DNA from: Candidatus Poseidonia sp.
Lineage (GTDB): Archaea > Thermoplasmatota > Poseidoniia > Poseidoniales > Poseidoniaceae
Direction of reading: 5' to 3'
Assembly (NCBI GenBank): GCA_022426155.1
Contig: JAKMEE010000038.1
Location: forward strand, 1-53,514
DNA length: 53,514 nucleotides
Each line of letters opens with the position of its first letter. Position 1 is the first letter of the stretch. The notes beneath the pieces were generated by a model. The model ran no database searches, had not been told where the DNA came from, and was given only the letters and a program-made list of their open reading frames with translations. A program made the position numbers and the translations under genes. Below, one piece after another: positions 9,320-17,305 of this stretch.

Positions 9320-9763
9320 ATGGAAGACTGGAAAACTCTCATCGACCAAGCTATGCAAATCGAAACAACCGACACCATCGGTGCCCATGGAACTTACGAG
9401 TCCGCCGTTCGTGCGGCGTTGGCCCAATCGCAGATGTTACTCGGAGATCTTGAGGCTGCTCAAATCATCGAATCCATCTATGGAGCCTTGGTTGCCTATT
9501 CCCAAACGGTCATGCTTCGCATGCGTGCTGAAGATTCTGAAGTCGGCAGCGCAGACCACGCGTTCCGCGCGGGACAGGCCTACGGAGTCAGTTGTGTGTT
9601 GAACCACCTGATTGACCAATTGACCGACGTTGCCGGCATCACCGCACTGGGGGCGCTTGACGACTTCTCGGACACCCTCCACGATGAGATCATCATTCAA
9701 GCCCGCCTTGCTGGTTTGACTGTTGAAATGCTCGACGCAAAGGGCGAAATCCTTCTCGATTGA
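9320..9763 (+). CDS. Hypothetical helical protein upstream of the ribosomal cluster (147 aa)
   Basis: The frame is open from 9242, but the first 26 residues overlap two hairpins and look random. ATG 9320 gives a well-behaved product beginning MEDWKTLID. The protein is acidic and predicted mostly helical, with alternating hydrophobic and Ala-rich segments. There is no membrane segment, no Cys cluster and no motif I recognise. It precedes the eL18 gene by 138 bases on the same strand, so it could be co-transcribed, though a promoter-like element lies in the gap. Function unknown. Frame quality and the neighbouring coding density support a real gene; the start is less sure. Confidence 0.7.
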   Translation: MEDWKTLIDQAMQIETTDTIGAHGTYESAVRAALAQSQMLLGDLEAAQIIESIYGALVAYSQTVMLRMRAEDSEVGSADHAFRAGQAYGVSCVLNHLIDQLTDVAGITALGALDDFSDTLHDEIIIQARLAGLTVEMLDAKGEILLD

Positions 9764-9848
9764 GGTTTTTCATCCGAAATCCTTTCGTCAACACGCGGAG
9801 AAAACCCGTGGACAGCGGCGCGGAAGAAGTCTGTATCGCGTCGGTGGC

Positions 9849-9858
9849 TTCATAATGG
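9849..9858 (+). promoter_or_regulatory. Possible TATA-like element before the ribosomal cluster
   Basis: The decamer ttcataatgg is the most AT-rich point of a GC-rich gap and lies about 48 bases before the eL18 ATG. A start site about 25 bases further on would leave a leader of about 20 bases. The same decamer occurs upstream of the gene at 28741, but also once inside a coding region (36523-36532), so specificity is weak. Confidence 0.3.
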
Positions 9859-9901
9859 GATGGGCGGTCGGCGACTTGCTTCTAAGCATCGAGGGAGTCA
9901 A

Positions 9902-10267
9902 ATGAGTAACCCAGAACGTAAGACAAACGCTCAACTGGTCGACATGATTGGCCAGTTGAAAGCCCAGTCTCGCGACACCGGAGCTGCTGTTTGGCGAGAT
10001 GTGGCCATGCGACTTTCAAAGAGTCGCAAAAATTGGGCTCAACCTAACCTCAGTCGTGTGAACCGCTACGCCCCCGAGGGTGCAACCATCCTCGTGCCAG
10101 GCAAGCTACTCGGCTCAGGTGAGGTGACCAATGGTCATACGATCGCCGCCTACAGTATCAGCAATGGTGCCCGTGAGAAAATTGAAGCCGCTGGAGGTCG
10201 AATCATGACCTACAACGAGCTGATGAACGAAAACCCATCCGGAAAAGGGGTTGTTATCCTTGGCTGA
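9902..10267 (+). CDS. rpl18e: Large ribosomal subunit protein eL18 (L18e)
   Basis: This is a structural protein of the 50S subunit. The 121-residue length and the features NPERKTNAQL near the start, WRDVAMRLSKSRK, VNRYAPEGATILVPGKLLG and a C-terminal nucleotide-binding-like VVILG are typical of archaeal eL18. ATG 9902 is preceded by gagggag at 9891-9897 with a four-base spacer. The upstream in-frame codons encode a basic, unconserved stretch and are excluded. Its stop codon overlaps the start of the uL13 gene, the standard archaeal order eL18-uL13-uS9-RpoN, so it heads a translationally coupled operon. Confidence 0.96.
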   Translation: MSNPERKTNAQLVDMIGQLKAQSRDTGAAVWRDVAMRLSKSRKNWAQPNLSRVNRYAPEGATILVPGKLLGSGEVTNGHTIAAYSISNGAREKIEAAGGRIMTYNELMNENPSGKGVVILG

Positions 10268-10745
10268 TACAACCTTTGTCTTTGACGCTGATGGCCTCAT
10301 CATGGGCCGTCTTGCTTCGGCATCGGCTGATATTTTGCTCAAAGCAGCCCGTGAAGGCCGCGATGACAAAATCATCATCATCAACGCCGAGAAAGCAATT
10401 GTTTCCGGTCGACCCCGCTCCGTTCTGAACACATATCACAAGAAATACGAGTTGAACCACGCCCGTAAGGGACCGTTCTACCCTCGTATGCCAGATATGA
10501 TTCTCAAGCGCGCAGTCCGTGGTATGCTGCCTTACCAAAAGAAGAGCAGTGGCCGCCGTGCACTCCGCAATTTGCGCGTGGAAATCGGGTGCCCTAGCCA
10601 TTTGACTGGCGACCTTCCCGATGGCCATGTTCAAGGCGACGATAGCAAATTCCGACGTGACCTTCCAGAACGGTTCATCCGTTTGGGAGACATCAGTGCT
10701 GATTTGGGCGCGCCCGCACACCGATGGTCCGGAGGTGAACAATGA
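10260..10745 (+). CDS. rpl13: Large ribosomal subunit protein uL13
   Basis: This is a 50S subunit protein of about 161 residues. The N-terminal FVFDADGLIMGRLAS, the INAEKAIVSG and the GMLPYQKKSSGRRAL segments are diagnostic of uL13. There is no ATG near the expected N-terminus. The best start is TTG 10260, which sits inside the end of the eL18 gene with an 8-base overlap and has aagggg (10245-10250) upstream at suitable spacing. TTG 10251 is an alternative, three codons longer. The C-terminal 45 residues after the core are acidic and extend beyond the shortest family members. The stop overlaps the uS9 start as ATGA. Confidence 0.95.
   Translation: MADTTFVFDADGLIMGRLASASADILLKAAREGRDDKIIIINAEKAIVSGRPRSVLNTYHKKYELNHARKGPFYPRMPDMILKRAVRGMLPYQKKSSGRRALRNLRVEIGCPSHLTGDLPDGHVQGDDSKFRRDLPERFIRLGDISADLGAPAHRWSGGEQ
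10731..10737 (+). promoter_or_regulatory. Ribosome binding site of uS9
   Basis: A full ggaggtg lies inside the end of the uL13 gene. It is four bases before ATG 10742 and seven before ATG 10745. The usual spacing favours the second ATG. It shows that this lineage uses Shine-Dalgarno starts within operons. Confidence 0.75.
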
Positions 10746-11176
10746 TGGCACGAAAGAAGAAATCTGTTGAATCCTCAGGAAAGCGAAAGACCGCCGTTGC
10801 ACGTGCATCGGTGAAGGCTGGTAAAGGCCGAGTCCGTGTCAATTCCGAACCCATTGAAATTCTGCAACCCTCCTTGGCCCGTCGCAAGTCGATGGAGCCT
10901 CTGGTGATTGCTGATGCCATGAACCGCTTGGCTAAGGTCGACATCACTGTCACCACCAACGGTGGGGGCATTATGGGCCAAACAGATGCCATCCGTACCG
11001 CCATTGCCCGTGGACTTGTCCACTACAACGGTGGAGCAGAAGGTATTGACGAAGAACTCCGTGACGAGTATCTGCGCTTTGATCGCAGCCTTTTGGTGAA
11101 CGATCCTCGACGCAAGGAACCCAAACACCAACTTGGACGTGGTGCTCGACGCAAGAAGCAGAAGTCCTACCGATGA
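10745..11176 (+). CDS. rps9: Small ribosomal subunit protein uS9
   Basis: This is a 30S subunit protein of 143 residues. The SSGKRKTAVARASVKAGKGR segment, the GGGIMGQTDAIRTAIARGL segment and the C-terminal GRGARRKKQKSYR tail are family hallmarks. The basic tail reaches the decoding region of the ribosome in known structures. Two adjacent ATGs are present; the second is used because of the ribosome binding site spacing, and the difference is a single Met. It overlaps uL13 and is followed by rpoN after a gap of nine bases. Confidence 0.96.
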   Translation: MARKKKSVESSGKRKTAVARASVKAGKGRVRVNSEPIEILQPSLARRKSMEPLVIADAMNRLAKVDITVTTNGGGIMGQTDAIRTAIARGLVHYNGGAEGIDEELRDEYLRFDRSLLVNDPRRKEPKHQLGRGARRKKQKSYR

Positions 11177-11180
11177 GGTG
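11175..11180 (+). promoter_or_regulatory. Ribosome binding site of rpoN
   Basis: The sequence gaggtg begins inside the stop codon of uS9. It is two bases before ATG 11183 and five before ATG 11186, so the second ATG is the better start. Confidence 0.65.
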
Positions 11181-11185
11181 ATATG

Positions 11186-11389
11186 ATGATTATTCCAGTA
11201 CGATGTTTCAGCTGTGGCGGCGTAGTCGCCCATAAATGGGAAGAATTCCAACGGATATTGAGCGAAGGTAAGACCGACGCCGAAGCCCTCGATGAAGTGG
11301 GCCTCAAGCGTTATTGTTGCCGCCGCATGTATGTCGGACACCTCGACCTTGTTCACGAAGTTGCACCATTCAGTGCAGCACGTAACTGA
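11186..11389 (+). CDS. rpoN: DNA-directed RNA polymerase subunit N (Rpo10)
   Basis: This is the small zinc-binding subunit of archaeal RNA polymerase, homologous to eukaryotic RPB10. At 67 residues it has the family length. It shows [10 protein letters not shown] at the N-terminus and [11 protein letters not shown] in the second half, giving the CxxC...CC zinc site. ATG 11186 gives the conserved MIIPVRC start. It follows uS9 in the conserved archaeal cluster. The rpoK and rpsB genes that often follow in other archaea are absent here; a tRNA gene comes next. Confidence 0.97.
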   Translation: MIIPVRCFSCGGVVAHKWEEFQRILSEGKTDAEALDEVGLKRYCCRRMYVGHLDLVHEVAPFSAARN

Positions 11390-11401
11390 GGACGAACAAC
11401 C

Positions 11402-11476
11402 GGGCCCGTGGGTTAGCTTGGCCTATACTTGGCGGCTGGGGGCCGTCAGACCCCGGTTCAAATCCGGGCGGGCCCA
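11402..11476 (+). tRNA. tRNA-Pro (anticodon GGG)
   Basis: All arms fold. The acceptor pairs gggcccg (11402-11408) with cgggccc (11469-11475) and the discriminator is A11476. The anticodon stem is ggcgg/ccgtc around the loop ctggggg, with GGG at 11438-11440. The T arm is cccgg/ccggg around ttcaaat. CCA is not encoded (the next bases are tcc). It begins 12 bases after the rpoN stop, so it is probably released from the ribosomal-protein transcript by RNase P and 3' processing. No intron is present in the anticodon loop. Confidence 0.96.
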
Positions 11477-11505
11477 TCCCCTTCGCCTTGTTTCACTAGG
11501 AATTG

Positions 11506-14500
11506 ATGACGCGTGGCCTTTGGTTTGATATGGCGGCGTTACAACGCAGGGTCATGCCTACGCGAACCGCTCTCACTCTTGCCACACTCATGGTGACGTT
11601 GTTGCTTGCCCCTATGGCCCCTGCAGCAGATAGTACGGTTACGGTTGATACGACATGGTCCGGAACCATGTCGTTGACTGGAAATGTCACGGTAGATGCA
11701 GGTGCAACCCTGACCATTGAACCAGGCACCACGATCGACGCAGGAACCTACGCCATCAATGTTGAAGGCACGTTGAATGCCGAAGGGGCCTCATTCTACT
11801 CCACCCAACCACCACTCACTCAAGGATCTCATGGGCAAGGCCTGTGGACAGGGTTGGTGATTGCTCCTAGTGGAACCGCCACATTGAGTGACGTGACGGT
11901 TTCTAATGCATCCGCAGGAATTCTTGTTGAAGGTACGTTGAGTGCCACCAATCTCGAATTGTATGATGCGTATCGAGGCCTTGCCATCGCAGGGGGGGCC
12001 GCTAACGTTGATGGATTAACGGCTCAACGAATGGACTACGAAGCCATATATTTGTCAACAGGCGAGTTAGATTTGGCCAACGCATTTGTCCATGATGCTG
12101 CTGTTGCTTTGGAAGCCTCTGGGAATGCGACTGTGGTTGATTTAACAATTCAAGAAGTCGGAATTGGAGTTAGGGCTGCTGCTGGTTCCATCGACATCCA
12201 AGACCTTGGCATCATCAATGCCACAGTTGGCATCGCTAGTCAATCGGGCGCTAGTGTCGATGTTTCAAACATGATTGGAAGCGGCCTCGCCTTAGCATTT
12301 GATGCTTCGAATGTGGATGGTTTCTCGGTGACTACGGCGCAGTTATCCGGCCAACGTTTGCTGGTTGCTAACGATGCCTCGTCATTCGAACTCAATGACG
12401 TATCTATGTCGGTCACCTCGGCAGACCCACGCTATGTCCTCGATGCCCGTTGCAGCGTCCAGTGCGAGTACACCCAACTCACTCTCCTCAACGCTTCTAA
12501 AGCCGTGAGTCTTTCTGGAGTGGGCCATCACATGTTTGATGGCAGCACAATCGCTGGAACCACTCAAGCAGTCGCTGCCTCCGGTGCAGGCACATTGAGT
12601 TTAGAAAACACAAACCTCACATCCCAAAGTAACGGGCTGAACATTCAAAATGCCGGCTCCACATTGGACGATGTGCACGTACACCTCACGTCGAGTCAAG
12701 GCGTGGGGGTTGATGTTCTTGGAGGCACCCATGATTGGAATCTTCTGGAGGTTGTCAAAGCCTTCCAATCGGGAGACTCAACTTCAGTTGGCGTGAATAC
12801 ATGGTACGCCGATACCGCCGTTGACACCCTCAAAATTGAAAATATGTCAACCGCACTTCGCATGGAAAGAAGTACTGCTGAAGTTACTTCCTTTACTGCC
12901 TATCAGGGCAGTAACGCAGGGCTGCACCTCATCAACAGCGACTATTCAGGCACTTCACTCTCCACCACGGCACAAGATGAGGGCGTGACGATGGAAGGTA
13001 CGTCTCATCTTCAAATGGTTTCTTGGACAGGACAACTCCACAAAACTCCCCTTTCCCTTGGAGCCTCCAGCACGGCCAACATACGATATTTCAATCCAAT
13101 GAACACCGCTGCAACGTCGTCGGATGCCTTGGGTGATGGAACGTTGCATTATGGAAGCAACACCACTCCAGTCGTCGCCGTTGGGGCGAGTTATCTGCTC
13201 GAAGAGACCTCAGTCACCTTCACCGACCAGGCAGGACAACCCGTTATCGCTTCGGTCGAAGCCCACGGATTCCACCTCATGAGTAACAGCGATGGCGCTG
13301 CGATCTTGCCATTGATCAGCGGAGGCTCCTCGACCGTTGATGTCACCTATCTCGGTACTGGGCTCCGTGTCAGTTTGACCGGTGGACAACTTGGCCAATC
13401 GGTTCAAATTCCTGTTATTCCCTCAGGAACATGGGTTCTCCAAGCAGGTCAAAACGTGTTGCTCGGACCGAGGCCAGATGGCCAACCACACCAACTTACA
13501 GGAGACTTGGTGGTTTCTGAAAATGCTCATTTAGTACTCAAATCCACTACACTCATCGTTCCTTTGCAGTATTCCGTCACCGTTGAGGTGTCAGGCCAAC
13601 TTGAGGGTCAAGACGCCATACTGAATACAACACTTGTTGAGGTGTCCAATGGAGGAACACTCGGGGCTAGCGGTCTGAGTGAAAGTTCCCTGAGAGTTGA
13701 AGGCAATGTGAGTTGGGTGTGCACATCATCGCAAGCCTACATGGTTGACATCATCGGGGCCTTAACGGTTGAACCAGGCTGTGATTTGACACTGGAGCGA
13801 GGGGCAGTGCCAACCGATGTCACCGTTCGAACTGGTGGCCATTTCGAAGGATTTTCATGGGCAGAAGTACATGTATTGGACAAAGGGGAACCTGTCCAAG
13901 GAGCGTTCATCGGAGCCGAAGGGACCTTGACCTCAACCGATGAAAATGGAGTAGCAACATTTGCATTACCCGCCATATCGGTTGATGACTCTGGTTCGGA
14001 ATGGAGCGGAATCATCACAGTGACTATGATGGCCAACAATCTCACGGATTACATTTCATGGGACACCAATACATCGCTCAACCATGCCTTCATGGTTTCC
14101 ACTCTACCTACCGGCACGTTCGATGACTGGCTGGTGCTTGAGCGGCGATGGAGCCCTTACATGCTAGCGGATGACCTTCTGATCTCATCCAGCGCCACCA
14201 TGACCGTTCAAGACGGTGTTTCATTGCGGGCCACTGAAGGAACCACCATCACAGTCGAAGGTGTCCTTGATGCGGGAGATTCCACGCTTTCATCTACTGG
14301 TTTTGGAGCACGATGGGGGGGCTTGGTCCTTGGCGATGCTGCGAGTGCTTACATTGACCTTGCAGGTACTGATGTTGTTGAAGCAGCCCCGGCGGTGACC
14401 GTTTCCACACTCGGGAATTTCAATGCGGATGATGCACATTTCGCTCGGTCAGGTTCAACCGTCTTGGTCGACATACAAACTGGAAGTGAGGCTGAGGTGA

Positions 14501-16224
14501 CTTTCCGCAATGCTCACTTCCAAGATGCTGGAGGGGGGTGCATCCAGGTGTTCCAATCTACTGGGACGATTACAATAACAAACTCAACTATGAGCGATTG
14601 CGGAGGGACGGGTCTTTGGGCCCGACAAGCTGACCTTTCAATCAATGGATTGGGATTAGGTGGCGGCCTTGACGATGGGCTCTCGCTCACAGGCGTAACA
14701 GGTCATGTTTCGGATGTTGATGCAACCAGTTTCGAAGGTACTGGGGCATTGATAGTGCTTGAATCGATACAAGGAAATTTCCAACTCGAAAACGTTCACG
14801 GTACGATTGGTGCCATGGGTGGAATCATCGGTGCAGAAAACCGCCAACTCGATATCACCGGCGTCATCTTGAACGGCGCCCCAGCGATTGATTTGGACGC
14901 CAGTGCAGGGACGATACGAGATGTTGTCCTGACGGGAAATAGTGCTGGTACGGCTCTCATGTCTCACCACGGCCGTTCCATGGACTCACTGGTACTTGAG
15001 AACGTCAGCGTATCGGGGTATGCGGTAGGTTTGGGCCTCCATCTTGATGCTGGAGAAGTTGCCGCCCCCATCATCGTTCGTTCAAGCAGTATCACTGCTT
15101 CAACTCCATTGGCTTCGGAAGGATACGATGCCCGATTGGAAGGAACAAATCTAATCGGGACCGTCGAATTATATGGCGCTCATGTTGACGCTGTGGATGG
15201 AGTTCTTGGAGCAGTTGACGCTACGGAAGAGGCTACACTGACCGTTTTACGCACTCTAGTTCTTGATGCCCAACTCAACGCTGTCCCACAAGCAGCCACC
15301 TTCACTCTCTCCTTCCCCAACTCCAGTCTCGCGGACATCACGGTCACGGGAACAACTGTTGATGTGGAGGTTCCTTTACGAACCATTTCCACCTCCTCCG
15401 ATGTCGGGATTGGTGAAGTCTCTATTACGGCCCAATCAGCAGGCGCGCCTCCTTCAGTGGTCACGATCAGTCCAGCCTCAACAGATACGACGGTTGTGAT
15501 TCCTCTGATACCGAATCAAGCACCAACGGTGACATTGTCCCAACCCTATTCAGGACAGCGAACGATGGAGTCGGAGTCTTTGATGGCAGCAGCTTCAGTG
15601 AGCGATGATTTGGACGATGTTGCAGACCTTGTCATTTCCTGGAGCGTCTATGACATGCAAGGAACGACCGTTCTCCAGGCAGGAAACGAACCTATGTTCA
15701 ACATCACCGACCTTGCCGCCGGGTATTATGTGATTGAGGTGACAGTCCAGGACACCTATGGGCTCACATCAACCGATTCGGTCGACATAGAATACACCCT
15801 TTTGGACACCGATTTGGATTGGTTGAGCACCTGTTCGTCCGATACATGGTGGGACGCTACCAATGCCCGTCCGTGTGGCCCCAACGTCTACGATGAAGAC
15901 GACGATAACGATGGTTTCACCGACGCGAAAGACGCGTTCCCAATGGATGCTTGCGCACGCCTCGATACCGATCGTGACGGACAACCTGACGACATTGATT
16001 GCCCCGATGGACAAATAACCTGGCTTACAGCAGATATGGACGATGATGGTGATGGAGTCCCCGATTCATTGGAAGGCGTTTCCCAGGACACTGGATCGGA
16101 CAACATCAACGCACTCGTCCTCGTGCTCGTCATCTTTGGCGTGGTGCTTCTTCTGTTCGTTCTTCGTGTACGTCGTGGAGGCCCAGGTGAGGGCCTCACT
16201 GGTTTGGATCAAACACATTTTTGA
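11506..16224 (+). CDS. Large secreted beta-helix-like surface protein (1572 aa) with Asp-repeat stalk and C-terminal membrane anchor
   Basis: A signal peptide is clear (TALTLATLMVTLLLAPMAPAA, split as hydrophobic core then AxA). The ectodomain is built of short repeated strands rich in Gly, Asn, Thr and Val with recurring patterns such as GTLNAEG, SGNATV and GGTGLWARQ, the look of a right-handed parallel beta-helix. It repeatedly shows 'VDAGATLTIEPGTTI'-like motifs, as in pectate-lyase-like adhesins. Near the C-terminus, two or three DDDNDGxxD motifs form a Ca-binding stalk. A membrane helix (ALVLVLVIFGVVLLLFVL) and a basic RVRRGG tail end the protein. ATG 11506 is used, with agg just upstream; ATG 11530 and 11554 are alternatives. 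It is only 30 bases after tRNA-Pro. No catalytic residues were identified; adhesion or surface coating is inferred. Confidence 0.9.
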   Translation: MTRGLWFDMAALQRRVMPTRTALTLATLMVTLLLAPMAPAADSTVTVDTTWSGTMSLTGNVTVDAGATLTIEPGTTIDAGTYAINVEGTLNAEGASFYSTQPPLTQGSHGQGLWTGLVIAPSGTATLSDVTVSNASAGILVEGTLSATNLELYDAYRGLAIAGGAANVDGLTAQRMDYEAIYLSTGELDLANAFVHDAAVALEASGNATVVDLTIQEVGIGVRAAAGSIDIQDLGIINATVGIASQSGASVDVSNMIGSGLALAFDASNVDGFSVTTAQLSGQRLLVANDASSFELNDVSMSVTSADPRYVLDARCSVQCEYTQLTLLNASKAVSLSGVGHHMFDGSTIAGTTQAVAASGAGTLSLENTNLTSQSNGLNIQNAGSTLDDVHVHLTSSQGVGVDVLGGTHDWNLLEVVKAFQSGDSTSVGVNTWYADTAVDTLKIENMSTALRMERSTAEVTSFTAYQGSNAGLHLINSDYSGTSLSTTAQDEGVTMEGTSHLQMVSWTGQLHKTPLSLGASSTANIRYFNPMNTAATSSDALGDGTLHYGSNTTPVVAVGASYLLEETSVTFTDQAGQPVIASVEAHGFHLMSNSDGAAILPLISGGSSTVDVTYLGTGLRVSLTGGQLGQSVQIPVIPSGTWVLQAGQNVLLGPRPDGQPHQLTGDLVVSENAHLVLKSTTLIVPLQYSVTVEVSGQLEGQDAILNTTLVEVSNGGTLGASGLSESSLRVEGNVSWVCTSSQAYMVDIIGALTVEPGCDLTLERGAVPTDVTVRTGGHFEGFSWAEVHVLDKGEPVQGAFIGAEGTLTSTDENGVATFALPAISVDDSGSEWSGIITVTMMANNLTDYISWDTNTSLNHAFMVSTLPTGTFDDWLVLERRWSPYMLADDLLISSSATMTVQDGVSLRATEGTTITVEGVLDAGDSTLSSTGFGARWGGLVLGDAASAYIDLAGTDVVEAAPAVTVSTLGNFNADDAHFARSGSTVLVDIQTGSEAEVTFRNAHFQDAGGGCIQVFQSTGTITITNSTMSDCGGTGLWARQADLSINGLGLGGGLDDGLSLTGVTGHVSDVDATSFEGTGALIVLESIQGNFQLENVHGTIGAMGGIIGAENRQLDITGVILNGAPAIDLDASAGTIRDVVLTGNSAGTALMSHHGRSMDSLVLENVSVSGYAVGLGLHLDAGEVAAPIIVRSSSITASTPLASEGYDARLEGTNLIGTVELYGAHVDAVDGVLGAVDATEEATLTVLRTLVLDAQLNAVPQAATFTLSFPNSSLADITVTGTTVDVEVPLRTISTSSDVGIGEVSITAQSAGAPPSVVTISPASTDTTVVIPLIPNQAPTVTLSQPYSGQRTMESESLMAAASVSDDLDDVADLVISWSVYDMQGTTVLQAGNEPMFNITDLAAGYYVIEVTVQDTYGLTSTDSVDIEYTLLDTDLDWLSTCSSDTWWDATNARPCGPNVYDEDDDNDGFTDAKDAFPMDACARLDTDRDGQPDDIDCPDGQITWLTADMDDDGDGVPDSLEGVSQDTGSDNINALVLVLVIFGVVLLLFVLRVRRGGPGEGLTGLDQTHF

Positions 16225-16233
16225 GGCGATTCC

Positions 16234-16791
16234 ATGGTGGACAGCGCGCTTCCCACGGCAGAGGTGATGGCTCAATGCGCGGTAGGTGTCCTGTTTGTGA
16301 TTTTAGCATGGGATGCCTTTTGGTTGACTCGCCAACGAAACGACATCCCTGAAATTGGACATCTTCCAGATGGAGGTTTTGCCTGGAAAAGCGAGGGTGC
16401 CCATGAGATGATTCGTCAGTGGGGCAACTTAGGCTCTATGGCGGCCATGATGGTGTTGCCTTGGGCGTTACTCGATGCCAGTAACACTCCCGTCGTCTAT
16501 GCCATTGTCTGGGATGTTTTACTGACATTGCACCTCATTTCTTTGTTAATTCCAAAGCGCTACGCGATTACGTCTACTCACTTATTTGCCGATGGCCAGC
16601 GCTACTCATGGGAACGATTGCGTCTGGCAAAACGCCAACCAAAACGCCGGATCATGCTCTTGCGAAATGGATGGGGGCCGTTTGGACCGTTGCCGTTGGG
16701 AGGCGATGCTGAATCTCTTGCCGTGGCACGTGAATATATCAAGGCCATGGAACAAGCGAGAAAAGCTCCTTTGCTCAACGAAGAGGAATGA
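16234..16791 (+). CDS. Membrane protein with bPH-like (DUF5673-like) cytosolic domain
   Basis: The 185-residue product has three hydrophobic segments at about residues 11-30, 66-82 and 87-107. They are followed by a soluble C-terminal part of about 75 residues whose pattern 'YAITSTHLFADGQRYSWERL' fits the bacterial PH-like/DUF5673 type of domain found after membrane helices. The start follows the preceding stop by nine bases, so it is likely co-transcribed with the beta-helix protein. Function is not known; a role in membrane or surface organisation is only suggested by the neighbour. Confidence 0.75.
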   Translation: MVDSALPTAEVMAQCAVGVLFVILAWDAFWLTRQRNDIPEIGHLPDGGFAWKSEGAHEMIRQWGNLGSMAAMMVLPWALLDASNTPVVYAIVWDVLLTLHLISLLIPKRYAITSTHLFADGQRYSWERLRLAKRQPKRRIMLLRNGWGPFGPLPLGGDAESLAVAREYIKAMEQARKAPLLNEEE

Positions 16792-16828
16792 ACGCTACGC
16801 TCTTCAAGTGCCACCGTTTGAGCCGTTC

Positions 16829-17257
16829 ATGGAATGGACACGAAGTGGCGACGATCTCTTTGTTCGAATGGATCCAGGGGAAGAAATACATGCTACATTG
16901 CAATCATTGGCCGACGAAATCGGATTTGATGCAGCAGCGATAACCAGTGGTATTGGACGAACTCGTCAGAGCACCTACGGCTACATGGATGACGAACACA
17001 AATATCACCGCGTGACGCTTGAAGGTGGAAGCGAACTGGTGACTCTCCAGGGCAATCTCGCCCGACGTGAAAACGGCGCTGCTTTCACCCATCTACATGC
17101 AACTTTTTCTGATGACGACCTCACCCCACATGCAGGGCACATGTTCTCTGCTACGGTGCACGTCGTTGCAGAGATTCACCTCCGCTTGCTCACCAAAGCG
17201 GTCATGACCCGTTGTCCGCTTGAGAACAGCGAATTCGTTGCTTTGAAGTTTGATTGA
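16829..17257 (+). CDS. PPC/DUF296-domain protein
   Basis: The 142-residue product covers one plants-and-prokaryotes conserved (PPC) domain. Landmarks are the early DPGEEIHATL, AAAITSGIGRTRQS, then ELVTLQGNLARRENG, HLHATFSDDD and GHMFSATVHVVAEI. The HLHA and GH motifs hold the conserved histidines of the family. Such domains form trimers; in plants they occur with AT-hooks, whereas stand-alone prokaryotic members are of unclear role. ATG 16829 is chosen because residues upstream are unconserved; GTG 16808 is possible. It follows the membrane protein after 37 bases. Confidence 0.85.
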   Translation: MEWTRSGDDLFVRMDPGEEIHATLQSLADEIGFDAAAITSGIGRTRQSTYGYMDDEHKYHRVTLEGGSELVTLQGNLARRENGAAFTHLHATFSDDDLTPHAGHMFSATVHVVAEIHLRLLTKAVMTRCPLENSEFVALKFD

Positions 17258-17305
17258 GACCTCAAAAAGCGATGCTTCTTATCCTGTCGCCTGCGTGTTC
17301 AATGC

